The position numbers were made by a program, and so were the translations under genes. Under the pieces are notes generated by a model. That model had not been told where the DNA came from and ran no database searches. It saw only the letters and a list, made by a program, of their open reading frames with translations. 64,000 nucleotides of DNA from Kiritimatiellia bacterium. GTDB lineage: Bacteria > Verrucomicrobiota > Kiritimatiellia > RFP12 > DVOR01. Numbering within the stretch: position 1 is the first letter of the stretch; every line of letters starts with the position of its first letter. This document shows, in pieces, positions 1 to 7,797 of this stretch. The DNA lies in assembly GCA_017558005.1 (NCBI GenBank), contig JAFYWN010000012.1, positions 25,386 to 89,385 of the forward strand, given 5' to 3'.

Positions 1-87
1 TCAAAAAAGCGCATCTTTAGAAGCGTTGAAATTGCATTACAGACGAGAAATCACAGGAAGTTTCCCCTTCACTTCACGATTCTCACC

Positions 88-182
88 CCCTCATGCGTCC
101 GTGCATGAATCAATTTGCATTTCTTACATGGATACGAGCGCCTCAGGGCTCACGCCCTCACGCGTCCGTTGATGAATCAATT
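88..182. repeat. 28-bp direct repeat pair downstream of carB
   Basis: Two near-identical 28-bp units lie at 88-115 and 155-182, 67 bp apart. Both contain the core GCGTCCGT, then GATGAATCAATT or CATGAATCAATT. They differ at about three positions. They sit in the non-coding DNA beyond the carB terminator. Nothing else is recognisable in bases 1-250; the left neighbour is outside the window. Function unknown. Confidence 0.6.
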
Positions 183-252
183 ACCCTATTTCCGTGCAAA
201 AGAGGGAGACGATAACTCGCCCCTTCACGGAGGCAGACTGCTCCCTAAAACC

Positions 253-282
253 AAAACGGAGCGGCGATGGCCACTCCGTTTT
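253..282 (-). terminator. Rho-independent terminator of carB
   Basis: AAAACGGAG at 253-261 is the reverse complement of CTCCGTTTT at 274-282, with a short GC-rich interior that adds a few pairs. Read on the minus strand, the stem ends in a T-rich tract. It starts about 30 bases beyond the carB stop codon. Confidence 0.8.
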
Positions 283-313
283 AGGTTACTGCATTTAAGC
301 GTGCAGGATGAGA

Positions 314-3300
314 TTAGTACTGGATCGAGGCGTGGTATTCCTGGATGGATTCCACATCGCCCTTACCAAATTCACGCACGGCCTGGATGCCCTTAACAGC
401 CATCGAAGCGCCTGCGAGCGTGGTGATGTACGGGATCTGATACTTGAGTGCCGCCTTACGGATGGAGGAACCATCCGCATGGGCATCACGACGCGGGCTG
501 GGCGTATTGATGACCAACTGCACCTGGTTGTTCAGAATGAGGTCCAGAACGTTGGGGCGGCCCTTACCAATCTTCGCCACGGAGACGCTCGGGATGCCAA
601 ACGGATCAAGGAAACGCTTGGTGCCGGGCGTTGCGTAAAGCTTGAAGCCGAGGTCAGTGAAGGACTTGAGGACCTGCGCCGCTTCTTCATTCTTCACCGA
701 GAGCGATGCCAAGACAGCACCTGCGTGCGGCAAGGAGGCATTTGCGGCTTCCTGGCTCTTACAGAAGGCCACCGCAGAGTCGCGTGCCAAACCGAGCACT
801 TCACCAGTGGAGCGCATTTCAGGGCCGAGCACAGGGTCAACTTCCGGGAACTTATCGAAGGGACAAACCGCTTCCTTCGCACCGTAGTACGGAATCTTGC
901 CATGCTTCAAGCCAATGGTATCCATCGTTTCGCCCAACATCAAGCGGGTCGCCGCAGAAGCCATCTGGATAGCGCACACCTTCGAAACCAACGGCACCGT
1001 ACGGGAAGCACGCGGATTGGCTTCGAGCACGTAGACCTTGTCATTTTCAATGGCGTACTGCATGTTCATCAAACCGCAGACCTTCAACGCAGTCGCAATC
1101 TTCTGCGTGTACTGGCGGATTGTTTCCAAGCAGGTTTCAGGAATGTTCGCCGAAGGCAGGATGCAAGCAGAGTCACCCGAGTGGACGCCTGCGAGCTCAA
1201 CGTGTTCCATCACAGCAGGGATGAAGACTTCGTGGCCATTGCTCACGGCATCAGCTTCGCATTCCAAAGCATTCTGGAGGAAGCGGTCGAGGAGCAAGGG
1301 ACGATCTTCGGTCACGCCCACTGCCTTTGCCACGTATTCGCGCAACATCGCTTCATCGTAAATCACTTCCATGCCGCGACCGCCCAAAACGAAGCTCGGA
1401 CGAATCATCAACGGATAGCCAATCTGATTGGCCACGGTGATGGCTTCTTCAATGTTGATTGCCATGCCGCTTTCAGGCATCGGAATCTCGAGCTGATCCA
1501 TCATCTGACGGAAGAGGTCGCGGTCTTCAGCAATGTCAATCGAGTCAATCGAGGTGCCGAGGATGTTGCAGCCCGCATCAGAGAGTTCGCGAGCAATGTT
1601 GAGCGGGGTCTGGCCGCCGAACTGCACGATGATACCGTAAGGCTTTTCCTTGCGATAAATCTGCAAGACGTCTTCCACGGTGACGGGTTCGAAGTAGAGA
1701 CGATCTGAGGTGTCGTAGTCCGTCGAGACGGTTTCAGGGTTGCAGTTGACCATCACGGTCTCGTACCCCATCTCGCGCAACGTAAAGGCCGCGTGACAGC
1801 AGCAGTAGTCGAATTCAATACCCTGGCCAATGCGGTTCGGGCCACCACCGAGGATCATCACCTTCTTGGGATTTTCCTTGATGACCAACTGGTCCGGAGC
1901 ATTGTAAGTGGAGTAGTAATATTCCTTCCCTTCCACGCCAGAAACGGGGACTGCGTGCCAACCTTCCACCACGCCAATCGCTTCACGGCGTTCGCGGATC
2001 AACTTTTCAGGGATACCGAGCAACTTCGACAAGTAGCGATCCGAGAAGCCATCCTTCTTCGCCTGCGTCAACAACTCATCAGAAGGCAAGCTACCCTTGC
2101 AAGCAAGAATCTGCTCTTCGAGTTGGACCAATTCGCGCATCTGCTGCACAAACCATGCCTTCACGGCGCAAGCTTCAAAGATTTGCTCATCGGTAGCACC
2201 CTTACGGAGGGCTTCGTACATGATGAAGTGCGTTTCGCTGCTGGGCGTGCGGAGCTTATCAAGCAATTCCTTCAGGGAGAAGTTTTCCCAACCGACCCAG
2301 CCCAAGCCATGGCGGCTCTTTTCGAGACCACGGATGGCCTTCTGCAAGGCTTCCTTATAATTCTTACCAATCGACATCACTTCGCCGACGGCCTTCATCT
2401 GCGTGCCGAGCTTATCTTCCACTGCACGGAACTTTTCAAAGGCCCAACGTGCAAACTTCAGCACCACGTAATCACCCGAGGGCGTGTACTTTTCGAGCGT
2501 CCCGTCGCGCCAGTAAGGCAGTTCGTCCATCGTCATGCCAGCGGCGAGCTTAGCGGAAACCAATGCGATTGGGAAACCGGTTGCCTTCGAAGCGAGTGCG
2601 GAGGAACGCGAGGTGCGCGGGTTGATTTCAATAATCACCACACGGCCCGTGCGAGGATCGTGTGCGAACTGCACATTCGTGCCACCAATCACGCCGATGG
2701 CTTCCACAATCTTAAAGGCCATCTGCTTCAGGCGTTCCACCGTTTCAGGGGCGATGGTCAACATCGGTGCGGCGCAGAAGGAGTCGCCCGTATGCACACC
2801 CACGGGGTCGATGTTTTCAATCGTGCAGACGCAAATCATCTGATTCTTCGCGTCACGCACCACTTCGATTTCGAGTTCTTCCCAGCCCTTGATGGACTCT
2901 TCCACCAAAATCTGGTGCGTCATCGAAAGGTCCAAGCCCTTACGCGCAATCGTGTGCAATTCTTCAATGTTGTAAACGAAGCCGCCACCAGCGCCACCCA
3001 TCGTGTAAGCGGGGCGAATCACCATCGGGAAACCAATCTCTTCGGCAATCTTTTCGGCCTCTTCCATGTTGTTGGCAATGCCCGAACGTGGCGTTTCAAT
3101 GCCGAGCTGCTGCATCGTGTTCTTGAAGATGTCGCGGTCTTCACCACGTTCAATCGCCTCAAGATTCACGCCAATCACCATCACGCCATACTTGTCCAAA
3201 ATACCCGCCTTCGCCAAAGCCGAAGACATATTCAGACCTGTCTGACCACCAAGATTGGGCAAAATCGCGTCAGGACGTTCCTTCGCGATGATCTGTTCCA

Positions 3301-3517
3301 AACGTTCCAAATTCAACGGTTCGATGTACGTCGCGTCTGCCATCGTCGGATCGGTCATAATCGTAGCCGGATTCGAGTTGACAAGCACAATCTGATACCC
3401 GAGAGCGCGGAGTGCCTTACATGCCTGTGTACCAGAATAGTCAAACTCACAAGCCTGGCCAATCACAATAGGACCGGAGCCAATAATCAGCACTTTTTTA
3501 ATGTCCGAACGCTGCAT
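314..3517 (-). CDS. carB: Carbamoyl-phosphate synthase large subunit
   Basis: Makes carbamoyl phosphate from bicarbonate, ATP and glutamine-derived ammonia for pyrimidine and arginine synthesis, in complex with CarA, which is not in this window. The 1067-residue product shows the duplicated ATP-grasp plan of the family. The first half opens with VLIIGSGPIVIGQACEFDYS. The second half restarts near residue 550 with VMILGGGPNRIGQGIEFDY. An MGS-like allosteric domain follows from about residue 945 (YATPGTKRFL, then LDLILNNQVQLVINTPS). Length is normal. I start at the ATG at 3517 because GGAAGG lies 9 bases upstream; the in-frame TTG two codons earlier is less likely. It appears to be transcribed alone, with a terminator at 253-282. 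Confidence 0.98.
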   Translation of the reverse strand: MQRSDIKKVLIIGSGPIVIGQACEFDYSGTQACKALRALGYQIVLVNSNPATIMTDPTMADATYIEPLNLERLEQIIAKERPDAILPNLGGQTGLNMSSALAKAGILDKYGVMVIGVNLEAIERGEDRDIFKNTMQQLGIETPRSGIANNMEEAEKIAEEIGFPMVIRPAYTMGGAGGGFVYNIEELHTIARKGLDLSMTHQILVEESIKGWEELEIEVVRDAKNQMICVCTIENIDPVGVHTGDSFCAAPMLTIAPETVERLKQMAFKIVEAIGVIGGTNVQFAHDPRTGRVVIIEINPRTSRSSALASKATGFPIALVSAKLAAGMTMDELPYWRDGTLEKYTPSGDYVVLKFARWAFEKFRAVEDKLGTQMKAVGEVMSIGKNYKEALQKAIRGLEKSRHGLGWVGWENFSLKELLDKLRTPSSETHFIMYEALRKGATDEQIFEACAVKAWFVQQMRELVQLEEQILACKGSLPSDELLTQAKKDGFSDRYLSKLLGIPEKLIRERREAIGVVEGWHAVPVSGVEGKEYYYSTYNAPDQLVIKENPKKVMILGGGPNRIGQGIEFDYCCCHAAFTLREMGYETVMVNCNPETVSTDYDTSDRLYFEPVTVEDVLQIYRKEKPYGIIVQFGGQTPLNIARELSDAGCNILGTSIDSIDIAEDRDLFRQMMDQLEIPMPESGMAINIEEAITVANQIGYPLMIRPSFVLGGRGMEVIYDEAMLREYVAKAVGVTEDRPLLLDRFLQNALECEADAVSNGHEVFIPAVMEHVELAGVHSGDSACILPSANIPETCLETIRQYTQKIATALKVCGLMNMQYAIENDKVYVLEANPRASRTVPLVSKVCAIQMASAATRLMLGETMDTIGLKHGKIPYYGAKEAVCPFDKFPEVDPVLGPEMRSTGEVLGLARDSAVAFCKSQEAANASLPHAGAVLASLSVKNEEAAQVLKSFTDLGFKLYATPGTKRFLDPFGIPSVSVAKIGKGRPNVLDLILNNQVQLVINTPSPRRDAHADGSSIRKAALKYQIPYITTLAGASMAVKGIQAVREFGKGDVESIQEYHASIQY

Positions 3518-3548
3518 ATTCAAATACCTTCCCTGTTAGAAGTCGAGC

Positions 3549-3565
3549 GGTGAGAATAACTCACC
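3549..3565 (-). promoter_or_regulatory. Inverted repeat in the carB leader
   Basis: GGTGAG at 3549-3554 and CTCACC at 3560-3565 form a perfect 6-bp inverted repeat with a 5-base spacer, about 32 bases upstream of the carB start. It could be a small mRNA hairpin or an operator half-site pair. A TTGACT hexamer on the minus strand (3595-3600) could be the -35 box, but I see no well-spaced -10. Confidence 0.4.
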
Positions 3566-3740
3566 TAAACCGAGGCGATATGCTACCAAAAAAAAGTCAA
3601 TTAGTAAAGCGAATAGACGATATTACTAAAGAAAATAAGCCGAATTTAGGGTTTTCAACAAGTCGCAACGACGCGACACCTTCCGTTCCCAAAAGGATTA
3701 CCCTCATCCAACCGCCTAAAATGCAATGCTCACACCGCCC

Positions 3741-4097
3741 TTATTCGCAGAGGAGTGTCTCCCAAAGCTCTGGCTTAAATCCTGGGAAAACGCCTGCGGG
3801 TGTAACGAGTAACGGCCGTTTAACCAACATCCCATCTGTCGCCAAAAGGTCTAACTGTTCATCCTCGCTCATCGTCGCAAGTTTCGTTGAAAGCCCAAGG
3901 CTCTTGTAGAGCAAACCCGAGGTATTAAAAAATCGCTTTAAGGGCAATTTGGACTGTTGCCACCACATCGCCAATTCTGCACGCGTCGGCGGATTCTCTT
4001 TGATATGACGCGCCGTAAACGAGACACCCTTTGCCTCAAGCCAAGCCTTTGCCTTCTGGCATGTCGTACACTTCGGATATTCCGCAAAAAGAATCAT
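3741..4097 (-). CDS. ArsC/Spx-family thioredoxin-fold protein
   Basis: A 118-residue protein of the arsenate reductase/Spx/YffB family. The N-terminus MILFAEYPKCTTCQKA carries a CxxC pair at Cys10 and Cys13, as in redox-sensing Spx proteins. The conserved KRPLLV stretch near residue 92 supplies the family's anion- or partner-binding Arg. The family includes arsenate reductases and redox regulators, and the sequence alone does not separate them. The ATG at 4097 is chosen because GGAGG lies 5 bases upstream and the preceding in-frame residues do not resemble the family. A plausible promoter is TTCGCA at 4149-4154 and TATGCT at 4127-4132 (minus strand, 16-bp spacer). A phased repeat array lies directly upstream of it. 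Confidence 0.88.
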   Translation of the reverse strand: MILFAEYPKCTTCQKAKAWLEAKGVSFTARHIKENPPTRAELAMWWQQSKLPLKRFFNTSGLLYKSLGLSTKLATMSEDEQLDLLATDGMLVKRPLLVTPAGVFPGFKPELWETLLCE

Positions 4098-4162
4098 ATC
4101 GCCTCCATCATAAAATGTTCCTTCATAGCATAACACAAACCTCGCCCTTGCGAATAAAAGTG

Positions 4163-4238
4163 CTTTCGCAAAGTGTAAAGGCGCTTCAGCAAAGTGTACA
4201 GTTATTTCGCAAAGTGCAGCGATACTTTCGCAGAGCCG
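4163..4238. repeat. Phased array of four short repeats upstream of the Spx-like gene
   Basis: GCAAAGTG recurs at 4168, 4189 and 4209, with a degenerate copy (GCAGAGCC) at 4230. Spacings are 21, 20 and 21 bp, two helical turns, and most copies are preceded by TTTC or TTCA. The array abuts the likely -35 box of the minus-strand Spx-like gene, so a regulator-binding array is the simplest reading. Confidence 0.5.
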
Positions 4239-4261
4239 CGTGAAAACGGTGAGGGCCCGCA

Positions 4262-4433
4262 GTGGGACGCAGTCCGTAGCGAGGAGCGCCGAATCCGTCA
4301 TCCATCTCCGTAAGGAGTGGCTGAGAGGGTAGCGAACGTCAAGAACCGTGCGACCCCGTGGAGACCATAGAGGCTTCCCCGCACCTTCGGCGAGGGGCGC
4401 ATTCGGGGGTTCGGGGCACCCCCGTCGTTTGGT
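4262..4433. other. GC-rich gene-free stretch with short inverted repeats
   Basis: About 170 bases with higher GC than the flanks and no convincing coding frame. Short self-complementary pieces are visible, for example GGGGGTTCGGGGCACCCCC near 4405 and CCCCGC/GCGAGGGG near 4378-4397. It could be a structured RNA or an eroded repeat. I did not recognise rnpB, tmRNA, SRP RNA or 6S RNA in it. Confidence 0.3.
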
Positions 4434-4565
4434 ACCATTCTGGATAGCGGCTGGTTAATAGCGGCCGATTAGCAGACGGCATTTATCGTAGCCCTTGCCC
4501 ACTGCGGCAGGGGTGAGTCCTGCACGCTACGCATCCTAACGGATGCTTTTACTGGTGCTCACGAG
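4434..4565. repeat. Mosaic intergenic repeat, copy 1
   Basis: Segments here recur, on the opposite strand and in a different order, at 34600-34830. The best match is 4502-4564 (CTGCGGCAGG, then TGAGTCCTGCACGCTACGCA, ending ACTGGTGCTCACGAG) against 34763-34826. A second match is the GCCGATTAG-AGACGG-ATTT-TCGT segment around 4464-4506, and a third is TCTGGATAGCGGCTG around 4439. No coding potential is seen. Confidence 0.65.
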
Positions 4566-4723
4566 GAAGAAAGGGTGAAAGCCTGCACATGATCGTGCGC
4601 TAAACGACCCACACAAAGCCAGAAAAATCATCACACCCGGCATCATCACAGACACTTTTAATCAAACTTCCCTTCTTTTTCATCTTTTTATCCAATTTTT
4701 CGCTCATTTTTTACATTTTAGGC

Positions 4724-4752
4724 TTGCAAGATTGGCATCTATTTGTTATTTT
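4724..4752 (+). promoter_or_regulatory. Promoter of the rpsL-rpsG operon
   Basis: TTGCAA at 4724-4729 and TATTTT at 4747-4752 are separated by 17 bp, preceded by a T-rich stretch (4670-4720) that could act as an UP element. Transcription would start near 4760, giving a leader of about 140 bases. Confidence 0.65.
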
Positions 4753-4849
4753 ATAGGGACTTTTCAGTGCGGAAACCGGAGTTTGTAGCTAATCTCCGAT
4801 GCTGTAGAGGACGAGAGCCCCGTCCCGCCCTTCCGGCTGAATGAACCGC

Positions 4850-4892
4850 GTCCGCAAGTGCGGACATAGAACTTAACGTATCCTTTAAAAGG
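4850..4892 (+). promoter_or_regulatory. Structured rpsL leader with hairpins near the ribosome-binding site
   Basis: GTCCGC at 4850-4855 and GCGGAC at 4860-4865 form a perfect 6-bp stem with an AAGT loop. Just downstream, the near-palindrome ATCCTTTAAAAGGAT (about 4878-4892) contains the Shine-Dalgarno AAGGA of rpsL. A leader that can fold over its own binding site fits autogenous control of the str operon, which in E. coli acts through S7. That control is an inference here. Confidence 0.45.
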
Positions 4893-4901
4893 ATTAAGTA
4901 C

Positions 4902-5297
4902 ATGCCTACTATCAATCAGCTGGTGCGCAAGGGCCGCACCCCGCAGCGCAAGAAGAGCAAGTCTCCCGCACTCGTTGCATGCCCCCAGCGTCGCGGTGTT
5001 TGCACCGTGGTTAAGACTCAGACCCCTAAGAAGCCTAACTCGGCTTTGCGTAAGGTCGCTCGTGTTCGCCTCACCTCCGGTTACGAAGTGACCGCCTACA
5101 TCCCTGGCGAAGGTCACAACCTCCAGGAACACTCCGTCGTGTTGATCCGCGGCGGTCGTGTGAAGGACTTGCCTGGTGTGCGTTATCACATCATCCGTGG
5201 TTGCCTTGACTCCCTCGGTGTCAATGGCCGTGGCCGTTCCCGCTCCAAGTACGGCGTCAAGAAGGACGCTGCTGCTCAGGGTGGTAAGAAGAAATAA
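4902..5297 (+). CDS. rpsL: 30S ribosomal protein S12
   Basis: Universal small-subunit protein at the decoding centre. The 131-residue product begins [12 protein letters not shown] and carries the invariant [17 protein letters not shown] loop and the [13 protein letters not shown] loop. Both sites linked to streptomycin resistance are wild-type lysines. The C-terminus has a short Lys/Gly-rich tail (QGGKKK), slightly longer than the E. coli protein. The Shine-Dalgarno AAGGA lies about 8 bases upstream. rpsG follows after 14 bases. The usual fusA and tuf genes do not follow, so the str operon is split. Confidence 0.98.
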   Translation: MPTINQLVRKGRTPQRKKSKSPALVACPQRRGVCTVVKTQTPKKPNSALRKVARVRLTSGYEVTAYIPGEGHNLQEHSVVLIRGGRVKDLPGVRYHIIRGCLDSLGVNGRGRSRSKYGVKKDAAAQGGKKK

Positions 5298-5311
5298 GGA
5301 GGGAATAAAAC

Positions 5312-5779
5312 ATGCGTCGTCGTCAAGCTATTAAGCGCGTGCACATGACCGATCCTCGCTTCAACAGCGAATTGGTCGCTAAGGTTGTTCGCACCCTCAT
5401 GAAGTCTGGTAAGAAGACCACCGCAGAACGTATCGTTTACGGTGCAATCGACGAACTCGCTCGCGAAACGGGCAAGGATCCGCTCGAAGTGATGGATGCT
5501 GCTATCAACAACATGAAGCCGAAAGTGGAAGTGAAGTCCCGCCGCGTGGGTGGTGCTACCTACCCTGTGCCGGTGGAAATCCGCCCTGGCCGTCAGCTCG
5601 CACTCGCACTCCGTTGGATGGCTCAGTACGCTTCCGCTCGTCGTGGCGTCCCGATGCCTCGCGCCGTTGCTCTTGAAATTATCGATGCTTACAACAACAC
5701 CGGTAACGTTCTCAAGAAGCGCGACGATACCCACAAGATGGCTCAGGCTAACAAGGCTTTCGCGCACTACGCGTTCTAA
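5312..5779 (+). CDS. rpsG: 30S ribosomal protein S7
   Basis: Primary 16S rRNA-binding protein that nucleates assembly of the 30S head. The 155 residues match the family throughout: MRRRQAIKRV, KSGKKTTAERIVYGAID, VKSRRVGGATYPVPVEI, and the C-terminal RDDTHKMAQANKAFAHY. A strong GGAGGGAA ribosome-binding site precedes the ATG. It is co-transcribed with rpsL and ends at a strong terminator 24 bases past the stop. Confidence 0.98.
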   Translation: MRRRQAIKRVHMTDPRFNSELVAKVVRTLMKSGKKTTAERIVYGAIDELARETGKDPLEVMDAAINNMKPKVEVKSRRVGGATYPVPVEIRPGRQLALALRWMAQYASARRGVPMPRAVALEIIDAYNNTGNVLKKRDDTHKMAQANKAFAHYAF

Positions 5780-5802
5780 GTCTTCGCAGCCGAAGCTGCA
5801 CG

Positions 5803-5845
5803 AAAGACCCGCCCGACGGCGGGTCTTTTCTTTTTTATTTTTTTA
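5803..5845 (+). terminator. Rho-independent terminator of rpsL-rpsG
   Basis: AAAGACCCGCC (5803-5813) pairs with GGCGGGTCTTT (5818-5828) across a CGAC loop, an 11-bp stem followed by a long T-rich tract. Confidence 0.95.
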
Positions 5846-6436
5846 TTTTTTAGTGTGCCCCACCCACATCCATCTGTCAAACCCTTCCTTCGTCACCCTT
5901 GTGTTGTTAAACCGTCTCCCTTTAGCCCATCCCCTTGTAGCAATCCCAACCTATTAAATAATCAAACTGCAACCACCTTCATGATCCGCGCCACCAATAA
6001 TTCTAAATAGCACAGCTCCCCAAAAACAGAAGCATGCAATAATCCATCCACGCCAGAGCCGTTAAGAAAGATAACTACTCACTCGCCCAAAAAAATAAAA
6101 CCTTTCAATAACCTTTTCCCCTAAACGAAACACGTTCAAACCTTGCGGATAAGTAATGTTCGCACTTACTCACACCATCAATACCCCTAAACGAAACCTT
6201 TTCACAACCCTAAATAGAGAAGCATCGAGTAGATTTAAAGGGGTAAACTTTGAAGAGTTTAGAAGGTGGACTATTCAAAACACCTTGCAGAATTAAACAT
6301 TCTCCCACTATTTCTCATTTTGCACCTTCAAGTGCGCACATATCCTCATCTTGCACCTTCAAGTGCACACGCGTCCCTACGCTTATCAAGCATCATTGAG
6401 TCTACAATCAAGCCGATTCACCTCTAAATTATTAAG
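5846..6436. repeat. AT-rich gene-free region with two families of short repeats
   Basis: No coding frame is supported in these 590 bases. CCCCTAAACGAAAC occurs at 6118-6131 and 6184-6197. A 24-bp unit containing TTGCACCTTCAAGTGC occurs at 6316-6339 and 6347-6370, 31 bp apart. Its core is an inverted repeat (GCAC, six bases, GTGC), so each unit could be a hairpin or an operator. The region ends at the IS30 insertion. Confidence 0.55.
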
Positions 6437-6502
6437 AATTTACTAAAATTGGTGAAATGCAAGACAAATTGCGCAGGCGGGTGGGGAAAACATTGAAAAT
6501 TT

Positions 6503-7531
6503 TCATGCGGCTCCTTCTTGTTTGATTTGTGATGAACGTGGGTAATGAGCAAGTTTATACTGGAGAATCGCGATGTCTTTGGCTATTAGTCGAGAAAAGT
6601 CGGTGGTCTTTGGATAGAAGCGACGGATAAGACGATTAGAGTTCTCAACATATCCCTTTTCCCAAGCTGCATATGCATGTGTATAAAAGAGCATCGCTCG
6701 TGTAATTTTCTCAACCTTCTTGGTGTCCGTGAACTCTGTCCCGTTGTCGGTTAAGATATGGGTAATAGTAATACCTTTTTCGGTGGTTTCTTTCACAATT
6801 GATCGTAAGGCTCGATGCACAGTTTTGCGTCTTAAGTCATTTATTTTTCGTATGAATATGAATTCCTTGTGGCCAGGATTTGCTAATACAAGTAAGCCGC
6901 CTTTACCCTTAGTGCCAGAAACGACCAAATCCATCTGAAAGTAACCGATAGGCTTTCCTTCGCGAACTTCTTTGGGCAGGTGTTCAATTGTACGCTCAGG
7001 CTTATGGTTTTTAGCGACTTCAATATCTTTTTTCTGCTTTCTATGGTGATATTCTCGATAATACTTAGTGAAGGCCTCGCTTGAAGCAAGCGTAGTCGTA
7101 GCATGGTAATAGATTGTTCTAAGAGAAGGAGTTCGGCCTTTCCATTCGGGGTGTTCATTTAACATCATTTGATATGCTGCTGGGATGGAACGCCACTCCT
7201 CGAGATACTCTTCGAATTGTGTTACGAAATGGTTTATTATCTTCATGCGCGCCCCCTTATTTGAGGCTAGCAACATCGTATTCTGCTCTGCGAGATCTGC
7301 GCTATAAGGGAAATACTGATAACGATGTTCAAGTGGTAAGTACATGCAGAAAACGCCTTCTGAACATCCATGCTTAAGTTCATAGCGTAAGGTTGACTCT
7401 GGAATAGCCAGCTGTTTTGCGACCTCTCTAACGGAGAGATGTGTTCGACTATCAATCATCTGATTCCATTTTCGTTCAATAATTAAACGACTTGCATACA
7501 CAGTGTGTTTAGATTTGGTATTCTTTTGCAC
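6503..7531 (-). CDS. IS30-family transposase
   Basis: DDE transposase that cuts and joins the IS ends. From the GTG at 7531 the product is 342 residues. It has an N-terminal helix-turn-helix (LSVREVAKQLAIPESTLRYEL) and the catalytic acidic residues in QMDLVV, ILTDNGTEF and the family signature WEKGYVENSNRLIRRFYPK. The GTG start is preferred because AAAGGA lies 8 bases upstream and KHTVYASRLIIE then aligns with the usual IS30 N-terminus. The frame stays open for about 60 more codons upstream, encoding a basic peptide with TPPGGRRGKMK, so an extended form is possible. The gene looks intact. Confidence 0.88.
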   Translation of the reverse strand: MQKNTKSKHTVYASRLIIERKWNQMIDSRTHLSVREVAKQLAIPESTLRYELKHGCSEGVFCMYLPLEHRYQYFPYSADLAEQNTMLLASNKGARMKIINHFVTQFEEYLEEWRSIPAAYQMMLNEHPEWKGRTPSLRTIYYHATTTLASSEAFTKYYREYHHRKQKKDIEVAKNHKPERTIEHLPKEVREGKPIGYFQMDLVVSGTKGKGGLLVLANPGHKEFIFIRKINDLRRKTVHRALRSIVKETTEKGITITHILTDNGTEFTDTKKVEKITRAMLFYTHAYAAWEKGYVENSNRLIRRFYPKTTDFSRLIAKDIAILQYKLAHYPRSSQIKQEGAA

Positions 7532-7588
7532 GTCAGTATTCCTTTCTTTGTTATTTTTCGCAACACAAATCATAGCAGGAATACTGAC
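7532..7588 (-). promoter_or_regulatory. Stem that sequesters the transposase ribosome-binding site
   Basis: On the minus strand GTCAGTATTCCT (7588-7577) and AGGAATACTGAC (7543-7532) are perfect 12-bp complements separated by 33 bases. The downstream arm overlaps the AAAGGA Shine-Dalgarno of the transposase and ends at the GTG codon. Such foldbacks are known to damp transposase translation from read-through transcripts in IS10 and IS50. The role here is inferred. Confidence 0.65.
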
Positions 7589-7602
7589 ATTTTTCATTTT
7601 TC

Positions 7603-7626
7603 CGCGCCGCCCCCCGGGGGGCGTAG
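7603..7626 (-). repeat. GC-rich core repeat in the IS30 leader (copy 1)
   Basis: On the minus strand this reads TACGCCCCCC followed by GGGGGGCGGCGCG. The same core recurs at 17697-17722 (minus), 58654-58680 (plus, diverged) and 63947-63974 (plus). In the open frame it encodes TPPGGRR. Confidence 0.75.
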
Positions 7627-7739
7627 AGATGTCTCCCTTCATTTTCCTTGACTGTTGAACTATCTTCTTTGACTTCACCTTTTTACCTGCGCAAATACAT
7701 TGTGCACTTTTCAAATTTACTAAAATTTATTTTTGGTGC

Positions 7740-7768
7740 TTGACTATTTTTCCTTTGAGGCGTATCAT
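7740..7768 (+). promoter_or_regulatory. Promoter of the ATP synthase operon
   Basis: TTGACT at 7740-7745 and TATCAT at 7763-7768 are separated by 17 bp, close to the sigma-70 consensus. The predicted start is about 25 bases before the atpB codon. It lies outside the IS30 element, so the insertion left the promoter intact but replaced everything upstream of it. Confidence 0.75.
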
Positions 7769-7797
7769 ACCCTTATTCATACTTAAGGCAGGAAATC

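Larger units (their letters stand above)
6453..7713 (-). mobile_element. IS30-family insertion sequence, about 1.26 kb
   Basis: The ends are imperfect inverted repeats. The left end (6453-6477) and the right end (7713-7686, read inward) both begin TGAAA, then TGCA, and finish with TTGCGCAGG. A single transposase gene fills the interior. The element sits between the rpsG downstream region and the ATP synthase promoter, whose -35 begins at 7740, only 27 bases beyond the right end. The right end and leader match the 115-bp repeat at 17.7 and 63.9 kb, so the family is dispersed here. Confidence 0.85.
6437..7727. repeat. 14-bp direct repeats flanking the IS30 element
   Basis: AATTTACTAAAATT occurs identically at 6437-6450 and 7714-7727, just outside the inverted ends of the insertion sequence. 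Characterised IS30 elements usually duplicate only 2-3 bp, so this is either an unusually long target duplication or insertion between pre-existing repeats. Confidence 0.6.

Noticed and set aside
308..1708. Long open frame on the plus strand inside carB
   Set aside because: It is antisense to a full-length, strongly conserved carB; the translation has no recognisable motif and is a shadow of carB codon usage. The same applies to the long antisense frames at 1793-3553, 12534-13994 and 37419-38609.
4262..4433. Possible RNase P, 6S or SRP RNA
   Set aside because: GC-rich with small stems, but I find none of the conserved core sequences of those RNAs.
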